Shown here: piece after piece, positions 1 through 12,866 of the stretch
Layout: every line of letters begins with the position of its first letter
Position numbering within the stretch: the stretch's first letter is position 1
Assembly (NCBI GenBank): GCA_021029095.1
Contig: JAJOHG010000004.1
Coordinates: 248,001 to 312,000 of the forward strand
Reading direction: 5' to 3'
Length of the DNA: 64,000 nucleotides
Origin: Phellopilus nigrolimitatus
Lineage: Eukaryota; Basidiomycota; Agaricomycetes; Hymenochaetales; Hymenochaetaceae
The notes under the pieces: model-generated
The model's database searches: none
Told to the model about the DNA's origin: nothing
The model's input: the letters and a program-made list of their open reading frames with translations, nothing else
Program-made: the position numbers and the translations under genes

Positions 1-3000
1 ATGAGCTCAGGAATAGCTGCCCAACCAGGACGAGAAATTCCAGCCAATGCTCAATCCAATCGTAGATATAAGTCGGGCGGATAAAATCAGAAACCTCAGG
101 AACGGAAGAAAAAGGAGAAAAATTCCGAAGTTAGCGGCTACAACAGAACAAAAGGAGTCTGATACTCCCCTTTATCTCGAATATCCAGTCGCGGTTCCTG
201 GAGTACCAGCGGCACGAAGAAAATCAAGCTGACGGAGATCATACGCTCCGTATTCACCGCCCATCTGTGTCCGTCTTCTTTGCAACCATCGCGAGTCTCC
301 AACGTGCGTTGAATTGATCAGATTTGGGTGCCGGAGCATATGGCACGACATTCTTACAAGCGCCTTTCCAGCCATCCGTATATCCTCGAAGCACAACAGA
401 AAACACTGCACCGGAGCTAGCGCGGAATATCAGCGTCGGGAGCCCCGCCTCCAGCCATTCAGCCTTCTAGATTCGGGGTGAGTTGCATAATTGTCAATCA
501 TCGGCTTTCATACTAATCAACCGTCCCTTGTAACTGGCAGCTCGCGGCGATGTTATTCCTGAAGCTGTGGGTGCAATTCGGGCGGAAAAGAGGGGGATCT
601 GTTGCGAGAAGAAAAGTAAGCGAGCAGACGCTGAAGAATGATCAAGAGAGTTTTTTTCCCTTTGTCGCGGAGTGCGCAGCCTTATGTTAATTTTGAAGCT
701 CTGATGCTGGGGGACTAGGCGACTCGAGAGTCTGGCTAGGCGCTTTGAAAGACGCCACATGCAGACTCCGGATTCCGACGAGTTCCTCGTCTCAATTCGA
801 TTCGGAGTAAATTAGAAATTGTTGTATTCAAAGCATCTCCCCCGAAGGCTGAACACGTCTCTACGCTCGTTCAGATCAGAAGAGCATAGAGACTGTAGTG
901 ACAAGAAGCAGTGGTTTTTAGCAGAACGAAAGTTTTTTTGTTTTGTTTTGAATGAAAAACACACCCTGACTCAGATTTTCGAAAATTTTGATGCTCGAAT
1001 GACGCGACCACACAGCCCGAAAGCATGCGGTCCCATCCGTGATTCAAAGCGCGTTTCATGAGCGATATTCACACCGAGCACCATGCCCTCTCGAATTCCG
1101 GAGACCTTCCTATCAGATTCCTGTGTCTTCAGCCCGCCTTCGCGTGTACTTCGTGTCCCCGATAGTTCAATGCAGGTCCCTAAGACAAAGGAGAGAAGCG
1201 AGGTTACGTCGTATCAGAGACGCTCGCGATAGAATGGAGGTTCCGTAAGCCAGAGAATGTAAAAATTATTTTCGATGGCGAATATACAAAGAAGGCAACG
1301 GGCAGCGAAAGCCTCGAAGCACGGGCGAAGTAGCACGCCGCTGCTTTGCACGTCAGCGTCGCTAAGGTTCAGGAATACGATCCGATGCCCTCGGTTTTGT
1401 TTTACTGCGCAGGTTCTCCATGCCCGAAGATGCAACCATCGCGAAAATTTCTTGAGCTTCAGCGCTATGAGGATTCTCTGTCACGGACTCCTCTGCTACG
1501 ATCTGAGCGCATCTATAAATGTAGAACAACACTTCTGGAGAGAACTTGTTCCAGTACGTCCGTGTCGACGTGGGAAAAGAGTGGAATACTCATTCCTAGG
1601 TTTTTTTTCTGGCAATCGAGCACAAGAAGCCAAAAGCGGACTTAACAGTCTATCGATCATCTTGCACAAATAGACTTCTGTCTCTAATCATCTCATACTC
1701 CGCTGCATCGTCTGCGCAAATCTTCTGGACAATGTAAGTAACGTAAGTATCAGAGGCAGTATCTTGTGCGACATTCTACTTACATTTCATGAAATTTTAG
1801 ACATCAGATATTGATGACGGTGAAAATCGGGAAGTTGGGACGGGCCGAAAATCCTCTCAATGAGACCTAGACTGCGAGCTAAGTAGGGTCCTGGATCCTG
1901 GAGCAATTTTGGATTCCCCTTGCTGATAACGGTTCGCACTCTCATCTTATACCGTTGCCCAGAATGTTTGACCTCCGCACCAAACTAGAAAAGCTCTTCA
2001 ATAGCGTCCAGATCCCGTACAGGTTCCGAGCCGAGAAGAAGAATTAGGTGACAGCACGACAAATATAGGCTTGTAGCTTGTGACCTCGCTGCCGAAGCAT
2101 CCTCCGGTACTTCACCTGGAAAAAAAGGGATAGTTGTCTTAACACAAAACATAGATATGTAAATAAAACACACCTCTTATTATTGTCCTGGACGCACGAA
2201 CTTCCGATGAAACGGATGTCAATCTGACATCTGTGCATTCCGTGCCATTCTTCACCAGCGCGCCGATCTTCTCGAGCGTTTTTCGCGTTTTCGAGGCTAT
2301 GTTTCGAGTGTTTTCCGCGCTAAACCCATCTGTAGTATTCTATAATATGCCAAAGCGCAAGTCCCTGTGAGTCGATGCGAACAGCTTGAGCCGGACATCG
2401 TCAACGGCGCCAGCAGTTGATCAAACAACGCAGGCTTGCAATGGGCAGAGGAGGTAATACAGTCACCCGATGAGGGCTATTGCTTGATTTCAGTAAGCAG
2501 GCTGTTCACCAAAATCTCGCTGGAGTCGAGACTCAAAGTCCGTTGTGGCCCCGCGGATCATAAACTGGTGGAGGATACGTAAATCTCAGATCCGTATATC
2601 CTCTTGATACTTGGTTTTACATAATCGTAATTTTTATCGGACTCTCCCGGGTCCTTGTTCTATTCCGACTGTATGGTGTGGTCTTTCCTAATTAGGCAAA
2701 TCCCGAGCTTTTGAGTTTGTACCCTACAAGTGCAAGGCGGATGCCATGATACACGTTGGGCGCTCCGCCTAGCTTCTTATCGGAAGCCGCAGCCTCTAAG
2801 ATTATGTGCTTCAGATACTCGCTCTTGGAGTTCAAATGCTGCGCAACATGAGTGATGTGCATGTGCACAGTTATGAATTTCGGAAGACGAGTCAATCTAC
2901 TCGTATGCCATTGTATATGGATCAGGGCTATCGTAATCTCTTGCGGCTCCCGCGAATGACTAATACTCTGCACAGTCTCTGACTAAGTGAGTATTTGTGC

Positions 3001-6000
3001 CACACTTTACGGAGCCTGTTACTCAGTACAGCGAAAGCATCCAGATTCTGAATATAAAAATGATATTCTTTTTCCCCCCTTAGAGCAGTCTCAACCTTCT
3101 CTCTCGAAGAGCTGCAGCAGGTCGAGAAAATAAATAGCGATAGTAGTTTAGCAGTTCGTTCGACCAGAAGCAGCCTCTTGGGAAGAATGCGTGCACATCC
3201 TCGAAACATGGAAAACATCAAACACTTCGTCGAACGATGCTGCAATTTGAGTTTCTTGAGTGTATTGACCCAGTGCTTCGATTTCAACACTGCCGTCTGG
3301 GGAAAGGGCACTGTCGTATCTCGGCGCACTGCCTGAGTCGCTAATTATATCACTTCAGAGCTGCGAAGACGCGATTCTGATTCTGATGGTGGCGAGGGAG
3401 TGTGTGATCCTGTGATGAGACAAACGTACAGTGCCCAATTCCAAATGTTCGCAGGCACATTAGATGGTGTGATGAGAAGCTCGGCATATAAGGGCCGGAT
3501 GATGTGTCTTTGTCGCACGTTGTATCGACGTTATGGCAGAAGAGGCATGAAGCAATTATGCGTTGAGATTCAGCTTGTTCCTCTCAGGAGACTGCAAAAG
3601 TCCGAGATCGAATCGATGCGTCCTTTCCGAGTCGCTCGCGAGCATTTGATGAGGGGACATCGGTGCCACTTTCATCCGCCCTCTGAAATAAACTCTTTGA
3701 TTCTTTCTTCCTTCGCTAGTAGAAATTCCTCGAGCCGTACCTAATCTAGAAGAAATATAGACTACGCGTTGCACATAAGCACGCGTGGCTAGGAGGAATA
3801 CATAACACACACCTACTTGGTCTTGCCGTATCGAGATCATCCTTTTTAGTACAAAAGCAATCAATGTCACATGGATTACACCACCAAACATGTAACCCCC
3901 TCCCCCCCAAAGAAAAAAGACCTTCCTAGTCGAATAAGTCCGAAGGATGACACGCTTTTGAGTGGTTGCATTCTTCGTTTTCCCTTCTCGATCACCGTAA
4001 AATTTCTGTGCTTCGTGCCGGTGTCTTCTTAGAAGAAAACCTGAGACCACCGATCACCACTTACTGAGAAGTTGCCACTAGCCGCGCCCACTCTCGCGAT
4101 GGGCGGTTGAGACAATCAGGAAGAAGTGCGGCGATGGACATAATATGACCTTTCACTGTGAGGAAAAACAGACGAGAAGGCGGCTCAGATAGGATTTACT
4201 GAACAGATAAAGACACATAGCTTCGATACGTTTCTCTGTATAACAGATCCACTTTGGGTTTGGGGGACTTCAGTAGAAAATAGTGCCAAATAACTTCTCC
4301 AGTTCAGTCGAGGCCTTTGAGAGGCAGCACATGGTTCATACATTGTCGGGAATTACCAAACATGGATATTCGGGCAACAAGCATATCACCTGTAGCCACT
4401 TAACTTACGTCCCAGTTCTTCTACATCACAACCATCATATTCATTGAATTCGGGTATGCGTATGCAAGGCCTTCACAGATGTCTCCCATCCCCTGTTTCA
4501 ACTCGAGATGATTCTGCTACGGGAAAATGCTCGAAGCTCAACGCAGTTCTTTATAGACTCGGAGTAGCTGGAATCTGATGCGCACAAGAAGCATGTAGCA
4601 GAAGCTTGATTGCAATATCGAGATAGTTCTGCACTGAAACAAAATCCTAAAAAATGTAAGGTGTCTCCACGTGGAGAGGAAATAACGCTATGTGCAAGTT
4701 AATCAAGTGCAAAATGCGACTATAAATAAGATAACGTACTCATATTAGTTTCTAAGAAGTCACGTAAGCCAATAGTTGGTGCTTCAGCTAGTTGGGGGCT
4801 CAGCTGAGGCGCGGTTTGCAGCCTGCAGCCTGCAAGTATAGGCGATTGCTTGAAAAGGAAGCATCGAAGATAGTTAGTTCGTGAACTCGTTTGAGACCGA
4901 CCTTTTTAGTCAACGATAAGGCCAAACATGCCAGGGCACGACTGAGGCTCTTCAGTGGCGCATAAGAAGAAGCAAACTCTAAGCACGAGGAACAATGATG
5001 TTCTTTGCGAAAAAAAGAATGCGCATCCAGTCTGAGATCTCGAAAGCAGATTGTGGTGTAGTTCCTGCTCCATCCTGCAGAACTTGGCGACAATAGTGTT
5101 CTTGTGCAGCATTGCGCATGTTCCAAGCAGGTCGAAGAGTGGAGAACGCTGCTCAATCGATATTTCGAGGTGTGCTAGCCATATCAGGCAAATCCCGAGC
5201 CAGCCACATCAAGCAAATCGCGTGTAGATCCTTACTTCCACCGCAACTTCGCTTCGCGATCGTATCATCATCTAGCGCGTCTACGACAACGGCGGGCGCT
5301 GACAACACCTTCCCGGGTATCTAGATGTAGAAAGGACGGTTGAATGATAGGCTGCCTGTCTCCTTAATCGCAGACCCCAAATCCAAGTCGTAAGCTCAGG
5401 TCCGACTTGCATTTTTTATTTACTGATGATGCCACTGAAAGCTTCCAGTACATCTGCGGTCCCACCTGACTATAACAAGCGTGTCATGTATACTTTACTT
5501 TTATCGCAAGCGTCACCAGGCAGCGTGATCTATCGCATTCAGTCGAAGTATGCAGCCTCGCAGGGCGGACAAGCACACTCGAGAAACAATTTGTCTATAC
5601 GTGTCAGTGGAGCCTGCGAAGTCTCTTATTAATATGAGCCAGCGACACCGTGTTTTCGATACATATTACAGGATGAACATCGCCACTACCTGACCACGAA
5701 AATGTGTGCCGTGCTTCGACGATGAGAAGTGACGGCAGCCAGCGGCTTGTATTTATTCTTATTTATTCCCGACGAAGCGTCTTCTGTACCTCAATATCAT
5801 GATGCACGCGTGGCTCTAATAACGTTCAAACAACTCGCATGCCTGCTTCCAAGCATTAGGGCAGGGACTGTGAGTAAACGGTCGGAATAAATTGTGGATT
5901 GTAGTGCGTCCGATTGCACAGCCCTGGCTAACTACATTCGACTTTCAGGCTATGCACTGAAGTCGATGCGATCTCCTGCACAAACCGAGTTAGGCTGAGA

Positions 6001-6606
6001 AGAGCTCAGACCAACTTCCATTGCACAGCAGGATACTCCGACAAATCGAGTTTATTTCGACAAGATTTTGCGACGTTTGAATTCTTCGGGAGACTACTAC
6101 ACATGGTTCGAAAGCAACTTGGGCGGTGTGAGGACGGAGATAACTGGAAGGAATGCGTAGGCTGCGGCACATGACAAAAATCCGCAGAGGGTAAAGTACA
6201 AATAATGGTGTAAGGAGAGGAAGAGAAGGACCGAATGTGGAGAGGTGAAAAGGCTTAAGTAACCGTGTTATATAACATCAAAGCATATGTTGAGTGATAG
6301 TATGAACAGACGAAAGGAGAAAGCGACGTTAGGCAAGGCGCGAGAAAGAAAGAAAGAAAGGCAAGGAAAACACAAAAGCAAAAATGAAACGTAGATCCGA
6401 TCCAGGTGTGATGTGCATTTAGAGCAAATAGCAAATGTCGGACATGAAAAAAGTGCACGGATGTGGGGAGCAACAGAAGCAATATTAGAACAGACGAGCA
6501 ATGAAAGGGTACGCAGGCGCATATGTTCGCTGCTCTTGGAAGGGCTAGCTGATAGTGGCTGGATTGTCGAGAAATTCTTCAGATACAGGTGGCGAGAAGA
6601 CGACAG
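1..6606. other. Gene-poor stretch, no supported gene
   Basis: Only short open frames occur on either strand. None can be chained through phase-compatible splice sites into a protein I recognise, apart from the weak remnant listed at 1985-2340. A short AAAG-type microsatellite lies at about 6344-6361. I see no tRNA, no terminal repeats and no reverse-transcriptase or transposase motif. The 3' untranslated region of the PH-domain gene probably occupies the last few hundred bases. Confidence 0.5.
1985..2340 (-). pseudogene. Possible unrecognised gene fragment
   Basis: On the minus strand two open segments can be joined through a GTGTGT...CCAG intron (about 2117-2174) with matching phase. The joined frame gives roughly 110 residues ending in GSEPVRDLDAIEELF and a stop at 1985. 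The upstream part reads through GFSAENTRNIASKTRKTLEK. No start exon or known domain could be found. It may be the end of an unrecognised gene, a decayed gene, or chance. Confidence 0.2.
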
Positions 6607-8499
6607 TCAGTGATGCTGATGGTCATCCTTCGTGAGTGCGAGGGCACTCGCCCCACTTGCACTTCGCTTGCGGGCCATCGAGGTCGATGCTTTAACGCCC
6701 CCGCCCGACGCGACGCCTTCCGCGCCCTGGATTGTACCACCTGCGGGATTCGCACGCCGCGCTATGAGTGCACGCACGGCACTAAGCCACTTGATCTCCT
6801 CTGCCTCGCTCGGCGCGCAGAGCAGTAACGATCGTTTCGTTGTCACAATTTTGAATGTGTATTGGCCGCCACTACTTCCCCCGCTTCCGAGGGCTCCGTT
6901 CGCAGCGTCTCGCTCGTGCGGATGAGCATTCGAGTGTTCGCCGCTGGTTGTAGCCGAGGAGGACGAAGGAGCACCGTGCGAGAAATCGTATTCAAGAGCG
7001 TCAATAACTTGAGAAAGATCAATAGAGCGCTGGCGCTTTGTATCCTACAAATGAATTTAAGAGCACGAAAGCCAATCAGTTTTTAGCCTCTGAGCATATA
7101 GTACGCTCCATTAAAAAAGACCGACCATGTGGCTCGCACTATACATCAGCTTCTCATTCGTGAGCACGAACCACCGCTTTCGCCAGCCTCGGCGCTTCGA
7201 ACGACATTTCATCATGTAAGCTGATAGGAGCACCTTAGACCCGTGCTGGTCCTTGCTTGTCTGGGCCTTCGACGGCGACGTGTTGACTGATCCGACCGAT
7301 GCAGGCTCCGCCCCCGCATTCATATCCTCAGACTCCGATTCGGATGTGACGGGTCCTGCAAACCCAATGCTGCGTGCAGATGGTGGAGACGGCGTCACCG
7401 CGCCACCACCACTTAGAGTCGCGGTCGGAGAGTACGATGGCGCATTCGGATGCCGCGAGCCACTTGGGGTAGCAGGGATAGGAATCGGGGGAGTGGCAAT
7501 GCTGTTCTGTGTGGATGTCCCTAAGAGCGCTTCGCGGGTTTCGTTCAGGCGCTCGACCCAGTCCTGCATGTCCTTGTCGGACTGAGCCTGCAAATAGTAC
7601 GTTCGTGTGGGGGAAACGAGCACAAAGCTATTTGCATGTCGCTTCAGAGCAACTGGGGTGCAGGAATGGACATCGGATAGATCAAGGAGGCGAAGGAGCT
7701 GGTATTCTGCGGAAGATTTGTAGAAGGCGAGCTGTGCTGGACGGAGAACAAACCATCGTTTCTTCCACGTCTACAATAGAGTTAGAAGGTCCCAGAAGAT
7801 TTCAAAAGAAGTGACATACCTTCCGCCGCTCGCCCTTTTTCCACAGATATCCCATTTTTATGACACTGTCATCATCGGGCCTTTTCTTCTGCGCTTCATG
7901 GTTGTGATCGTTCTCCTGTGGCCACTCTTCGTCGCATTCAGGGTCCTCTTCCTCATCAGAATCATCATCACCGCTTCCGCTCCTACGCTCGGCGATCGAA
8001 GAAAGCGGTTTTGACGATGCACTTGTTGAGAGCCCCACCGACATGCTGTGGCTGTGGGCATGGCCATGTGGGTGGGGAATTGGGTGCGGGTGTGAACCTC
8101 CAGGAAAGTGTGTGCCAGCGAGAGGGGAATGGTCCGGAGAAAAGAACGGATCCGAGTCGCTTTCGGTTCCCGAGACAGATGCGTTCGCGGTGATTGGTTG
8201 AGACTGAAGTAGTCGAGGAGGTGATTTGTTCCAACGGCCAGTGATACAATGAAAGGCCACAAAAAGAGTAAGAGGACACGTCAAAGCGAAGAACGTGATT
8301 TCCGAAAAGCGAGATGGTCAGCAAATAGACAAGGACGTGCCAAGTAGTGCGATTGCAATGCGTTGATGGCACGAGAGTATGACAACGCACGCACCTTCGT
8401 AGGTCTATTGTGTACCGACAGCTTCCTGGTGATCTCCTGAAGAGAGGGTGGCGCGACAGGGGAGTTCGAAGCGAGCGAATTCTGCACCGACGACGCCAT
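6607..8499 (-). CDS. Tandem PH-domain protein
   Basis: Four exons (8499-8395, 8203-7820, 7770-7126, 7044-6607) join in phase to a 523-residue protein. Two pleckstrin-homology domains are visible. The first starts at KMGYLWKKGERRK and continues across intron 2 into TWKKRWFVLR and YLQAQSDKDMQDWVERLNE. The second starts at LLSAYMMKCRSK with RGWRKRWFVLTNEKLMYS and ends in RSLLLCAPSEAEEIKWLSAV. Both keep the final-helix tryptophan. Between them lies a Ser/Pro-rich linker, and before PH1 a His-rich and acidic low-complexity stretch. PH domains bind phosphoinositides or proteins at membranes, so a cortical adaptor role is inferred; no catalytic domain is seen. The start is the ATG giving MASSVQNSL. 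The gene faces the acyl-CoA-binding protein gene across about 415 bp. Confidence 0.85.
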
Positions 8500-8913
8500 A
8501 CTATTAAAACAGAATTTTGAGTATTTTTGATGAAGAGTTTGGAGGCAATGAAGAACGTCGACGGAGGCAGCTTGCAACGAGGTCACGACCGCAAGTGTTA
8601 TGTAAGCATCAAGCGAGCTAAGCGTCGGTATCGAGGTGCAACCCGCCGGCGATGTTGTTGCGCATGCAACAAGCGTGACAACAAGTAGAATGCGTAGTCG
8701 TCGACGTCGTACGCGACAGCGAACGGCGACGAACAAGGCGAGATTTCGCGAGATCAGCGAACGAAAACCATGCTAAAAAAGAAATATTATAACTGGTAGG
8801 CAGTTTCCGGTCAGATTAGATAACACGCGCATACAGTCCTTCAGGCTCCCGGTTCCCCATCTCTCACATTTTACACCCTCCTCGACCCCAAGTCCCACTC
8901 GACGTCGGAAATA
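8500..8913. promoter_or_regulatory. Shared divergent promoter region
   Basis: This 414-bp interval separates the start codons of the PH-domain gene (-) and the acyl-CoA-binding protein gene (+). It must hold both promoters and both 5' untranslated regions. A pyrimidine-rich stretch at about 8846-8890 lies just before the plus-strand ATG. I see no clear TATA box that could be assigned to one side. Confidence 0.4.
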
Positions 8914-9520
8914 ATGAGCTACGAAGCCAAATTCACCACGGCAGTCTCCATCGTGCAAGGTCTCCCAAAGGACGGCCCGATCAAGCCCACCCAGGACGAG
9001 CAACTTTACGTTCGTTTCTCCTCCTTCCACGTTATCTACCCCTCTCCTCACCGCTCATTTCCGCAGTTTTACAAGTACTACAAGCAAGGTCAGCCCGTGC
9101 TCCTACTATTTATGCTGTATTCAAAACACAGCGCTCGCTTCGACGCGTTTGTGTATGTGTTACTGAGGTATTGATCGGATACTTTTTTTCTTGGCTAGTC
9201 ACGGTCGGTGATGTCAATGTCTCCCGTCCTTCCGGCCTACTCGACTTCACCGGTAAGGCTAAGTGGTATGTCGTATCTACTTCTTTCATGCGATCATCGC
9301 ATACCATTATTTTCCTTGTGTTTCAAAACAGGGACGCGTGGTCAGAGGTGAAGGGCACCTCGAAGGAGGATGCGCAGGAACTCTACGTCAATAAACTCTT
9401 GAGTGTACGCACCTCTCTTTCTCTCACTTCGCCGTTTGCTTACTTGCAATTCTTCAGATCCTTGATAAGGCACCGAAGGAATATTCAGAGGAGTTTATTA
9501 AATCGATCAATGAGGCGTGA
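8914..9520 (+). CDS. ACB1: Acyl-CoA-binding protein
   Basis: Five small exons (8914-9009, 9067-9088, 9199-9265, 9332-9404, 9458-9520) join to a 106-residue protein, the usual size of stand-alone ACBP. It binds medium and long-chain acyl-CoA esters in the cytosol and carries them between synthesis, beta-oxidation and membrane-lipid pathways. Family hallmarks are visible: FYKYYKQ followed by VGDVN, then [17 protein letters not shown] and the helix-4 stretch [13 protein letters not shown]. The YKQ lysine and the KWDAW segment form the acyl-CoA pocket in characterised members. The 22-nt second exon is very short but is required for the conserved motif. The end SINEA is also typical. No targeting peptide is seen. 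Confidence 0.93.
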
Positions 9521-12500
9521 GGGACATGACGAATTCAGTTTTGCATGTATTTGTGTTTGGCACTGTAATGAATACCAAGATCCTTGAGGCATCTAGGAAG
9601 ATCAAATAGTATCTTTCGATTTCCCTTTATTACCCACTCTGCCTGATGAAAATTAGGCACGAGTACTAGTCTAGGGTCCTCATTCATCATTGAACCTACC
9701 GACTCTAGGTTATGTCTTACCGATTGTCAATGCTGTAATTCTTTCGCTATGTTCCGAAGGGACTACTACCATTCATCGGGTAAGCCAGACGATGGCCGAC
9801 ACGTTTCAACGCAAGATCGCATCGTTGATGCTTGTTTCTGACAATATATTGAACACTGTTAGTTCGCGACGTGCATGTAAATTGAGGGACACACATTACC
9901 GAGAAAACATGCGTCTAGAATGTGTCGGTGTGAGGAGCACGAAGCGAGAGGGTATTACAAGGCGGGGAAGCGACAAGAATTATCATCTCAAAAGAAAGAC
10001 CGCAGAAAGCAGTGATGTACTTTCCCTCTAATTTATCTTGTTACCTTCTCAAGTCAAAAGCCACACAGATAACAGAAAACTAGAAACGAACAGTTATGCT
10101 TCCTTTCAGCGGTGACGGCGAGGGAAATTTGTAGTCAATATGTGCCCGCTGGCAATAGATAGCGTCGCAGGTCGAGCGTGTGATGGAAGGGCGATATAAA
10201 TCGGCCACAAAACCGCACCGCGATGAGCAGACCGACATCTCAGCGTTTCACATTCTGATCCGGATTGAAAGTAGGCGAGTACCACATTAAAACCTGCAGG
10301 TGGATGCCGCTATTTTTATTTACATATGAAAATTCTTTTGTCCCGTTACCATAAGGCCCGAACCCAAAATGAATTATACAGAGCTTGAAGAAGCACGAAG
10401 AAGCTTGCGAAGTGCCGCGTCGATCTGCTTGAGCGCTTGAGTAGCACGTACCAACGGAGAAGCATCACCGATGGGCGTTGCGTTGCCTCTACAAGGCAAG
10501 GTCTCCGAGGTGATATGAATGAGCGTAATAATGCGGCTGGGATGGTGCTATCAGTTCTAACGGATTTGCCCGTGAGCACTCTACCCATAGAGTTCGTGAT
10601 TGGTGGTACCTTTGCCGTCGCGTTGTGTCCATCAAAACAGAACTTGGGAACAAGGCATGCGTGTTTTTCAGCTTTCCCTGGTGGAGATGGATCGCAGATC
10701 TGGCGAATCGTCATGTCCGCTTTATCCTTGATCTGTCGACTACCCGTAGCTTGATTCGATGGGAGTAACATAGGGTTGGCTTAGGTTCAAAACGTGTAAG
10801 AAAACGATGCAATGAAAATCCCTTCGATGTAAAGTAATCAGCGAGACGTAAACATGAACTACAAGCTTACCGTACATTGACGCGGTGATCATATCACTGG
10901 CGCTACGTACATGTTACTTGAGAGTGCCTCAAGAAGGACAGACGAAAATCCTGTGTAAGGGGCCACTTAAGTGTAACCGACAATCAGCCCGAGGGTTGAA
11001 CTCGCAATAAAGAAGTTCCTCAAAGACCTATTGCGGCCCTATACTCGTGGCTAAGACTCAACTCCCTCCTAGAATATCTGCCGTACAAATTCACTGCCTT
11101 CGATGTGCTGCTGGAGTTTGATGCATTGATGACCCTCGCGATTAAGAATTTCAGGTTCAACGACGACCAAACAGCAACACGGAAACTTACTTCTGCAGAA
11201 TTAGTAGCATTGCGTACGCCTATTGAAATCTGGGAACGCACATGAGGCCCTTCCAAGCTTCAACGCTCAGAAATATTTCGGCGTTAGAGACATATAATGA
11301 TTTCCGATTTATTATTTTGGTCAGGAGGGAAAGTAATTAGTGACCCTGGCACGTTCGACAGAAATGGGGCCCCGGGAAGCACGAGCACTTGCGGTCGCGA
11401 CTTGGCCGCAATTCGGCATTGGCTGTGGCGATAAATCGTCAGAGGAAAGGTTTCCCATTGGCACTTTGCTGTCGCCCGTGGAAACCGAGGTACATAATCT
11501 TGAGCCAGAGCACATGCTAGTATCTCCGGAACCAATTGATGAGGAAGGCTTACTTGAAGTTGAAGCGAGGATCGTTGACTTTAGGAAATCCCGAGCAAGA
11601 CGATGCTGTAATTATGTTGGTATCTTTCACGGCATTTGTGCGCACTTCATCTGAAAATCCTCATTATCCATAGGATGGGGCTGTGTGCCGGCGGAATTCG
11701 ACATGCCCTTCAGCGGCACAGAGATTCTTCCAGACTTCCAGGACTATTGTGAAGGGACGGTGTGACTCTCGACCTTGCATGCCCCTATCAATCATTTGCA
11801 GACAAGCTGGCTGCACATGCTTAGGAAGGCGACATGAGAAAGAACCGCGTTAGCCACTTGCCGAACCCACTTACCACCAGGTGGAACGGAAGAGACGGCG
11901 AACTTACAAGAAGGCATTAGTAAATCGGAAGTCTCAAACCAGTGTTTCATTTAATGTGCATTGCTTATCCATCTTTGAGACTGGGTCGGGATCTCAGGGC
12001 TTGAGATCCACCAGCGAGCTTCGGTAGACAGCTGGAGCCGCCGTCGAAGGCTTCGAACGAGATTGAAATGCGGCTGCGCACGAACACCAGGAAGGATGGC
12101 AGCCCATTGAAGGGTCGGAAAGAAGTACTCGGTAACCTGTAAGAATGTCGATAGTCGGGTCTGTGTCAATTCCGACTTCGTCGGTGAAGAGATCTCAAGA
12201 TAGTTCTGGTCACGCAGCTTTGTGTCTAGCCACTGGTACATTGGTGGCATGCGTAGGCGACTGCTAGAATAAGCACTCGCCTTGTCTGGGGCAAAATCGT
12301 GATAATGCGATGAATCCGAAAGGCCCGATGAGATATATAGATCTGAGGCAGCCCATCCAAGGAGAGGGAGGCATGGAAGAAAGGACAAAAAAGAAACCGA
12401 GTACCGGTGGTGGTGCCGACTACATAGTATGTAAATATTAAGAACATGCCGACTGTCTGACTTTGATATTCAAATGGCCAACTTGTTCGACAAGAGTACA

Positions 12501-12866
12501 TTGTACATTCTTCAAATCCTCCTTTACGATCGGGAAAAAAAAAACAAGGATACAATACAAAAGTGCAAAAATACTTGTAACAAACTCCTCCGAAAACCAC
12601 TCTATAATTAAATCGTGTACGCCCAGTTCCAGTTCGTAGTCAAGTCGTCACAAACTTCGTAAAAGCAAAACATTAAAAAGTAAAGGAAACAGCAATGCGA
12701 GGGCATATTGTGCAGAAAGAGATATTGAGAATGTGCCATTCTAGCGGGCAATGTTGGGATGTCGGTATACAGTGAAGCACATCTTCCATGAAAACGAAAG
12801 AAAATGAAAAACAAAACGAAATAACGTCAATAAGGATCATCAAAAGAAATATGAATATGAAAATAA
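9521..12866. other. Intergenic, no supported gene
   Basis: No open frame here can be linked to a recognisable protein. The longest, at 11340-11654 (+), 10346-10771 (-) and 11951-12388 (-), have no domain and no consistent splice context. The left end should hold the 3' untranslated region of the ACBP gene and the right end that of the Kelch gene. Confidence 0.45.

Noticed and set aside
1..6606. Possible decayed transposon in the gene-poor left end
   Set aside because: No reverse-transcriptase, integrase, helicase or transposase motif and no terminal repeats were found by eye; a database search would be needed.
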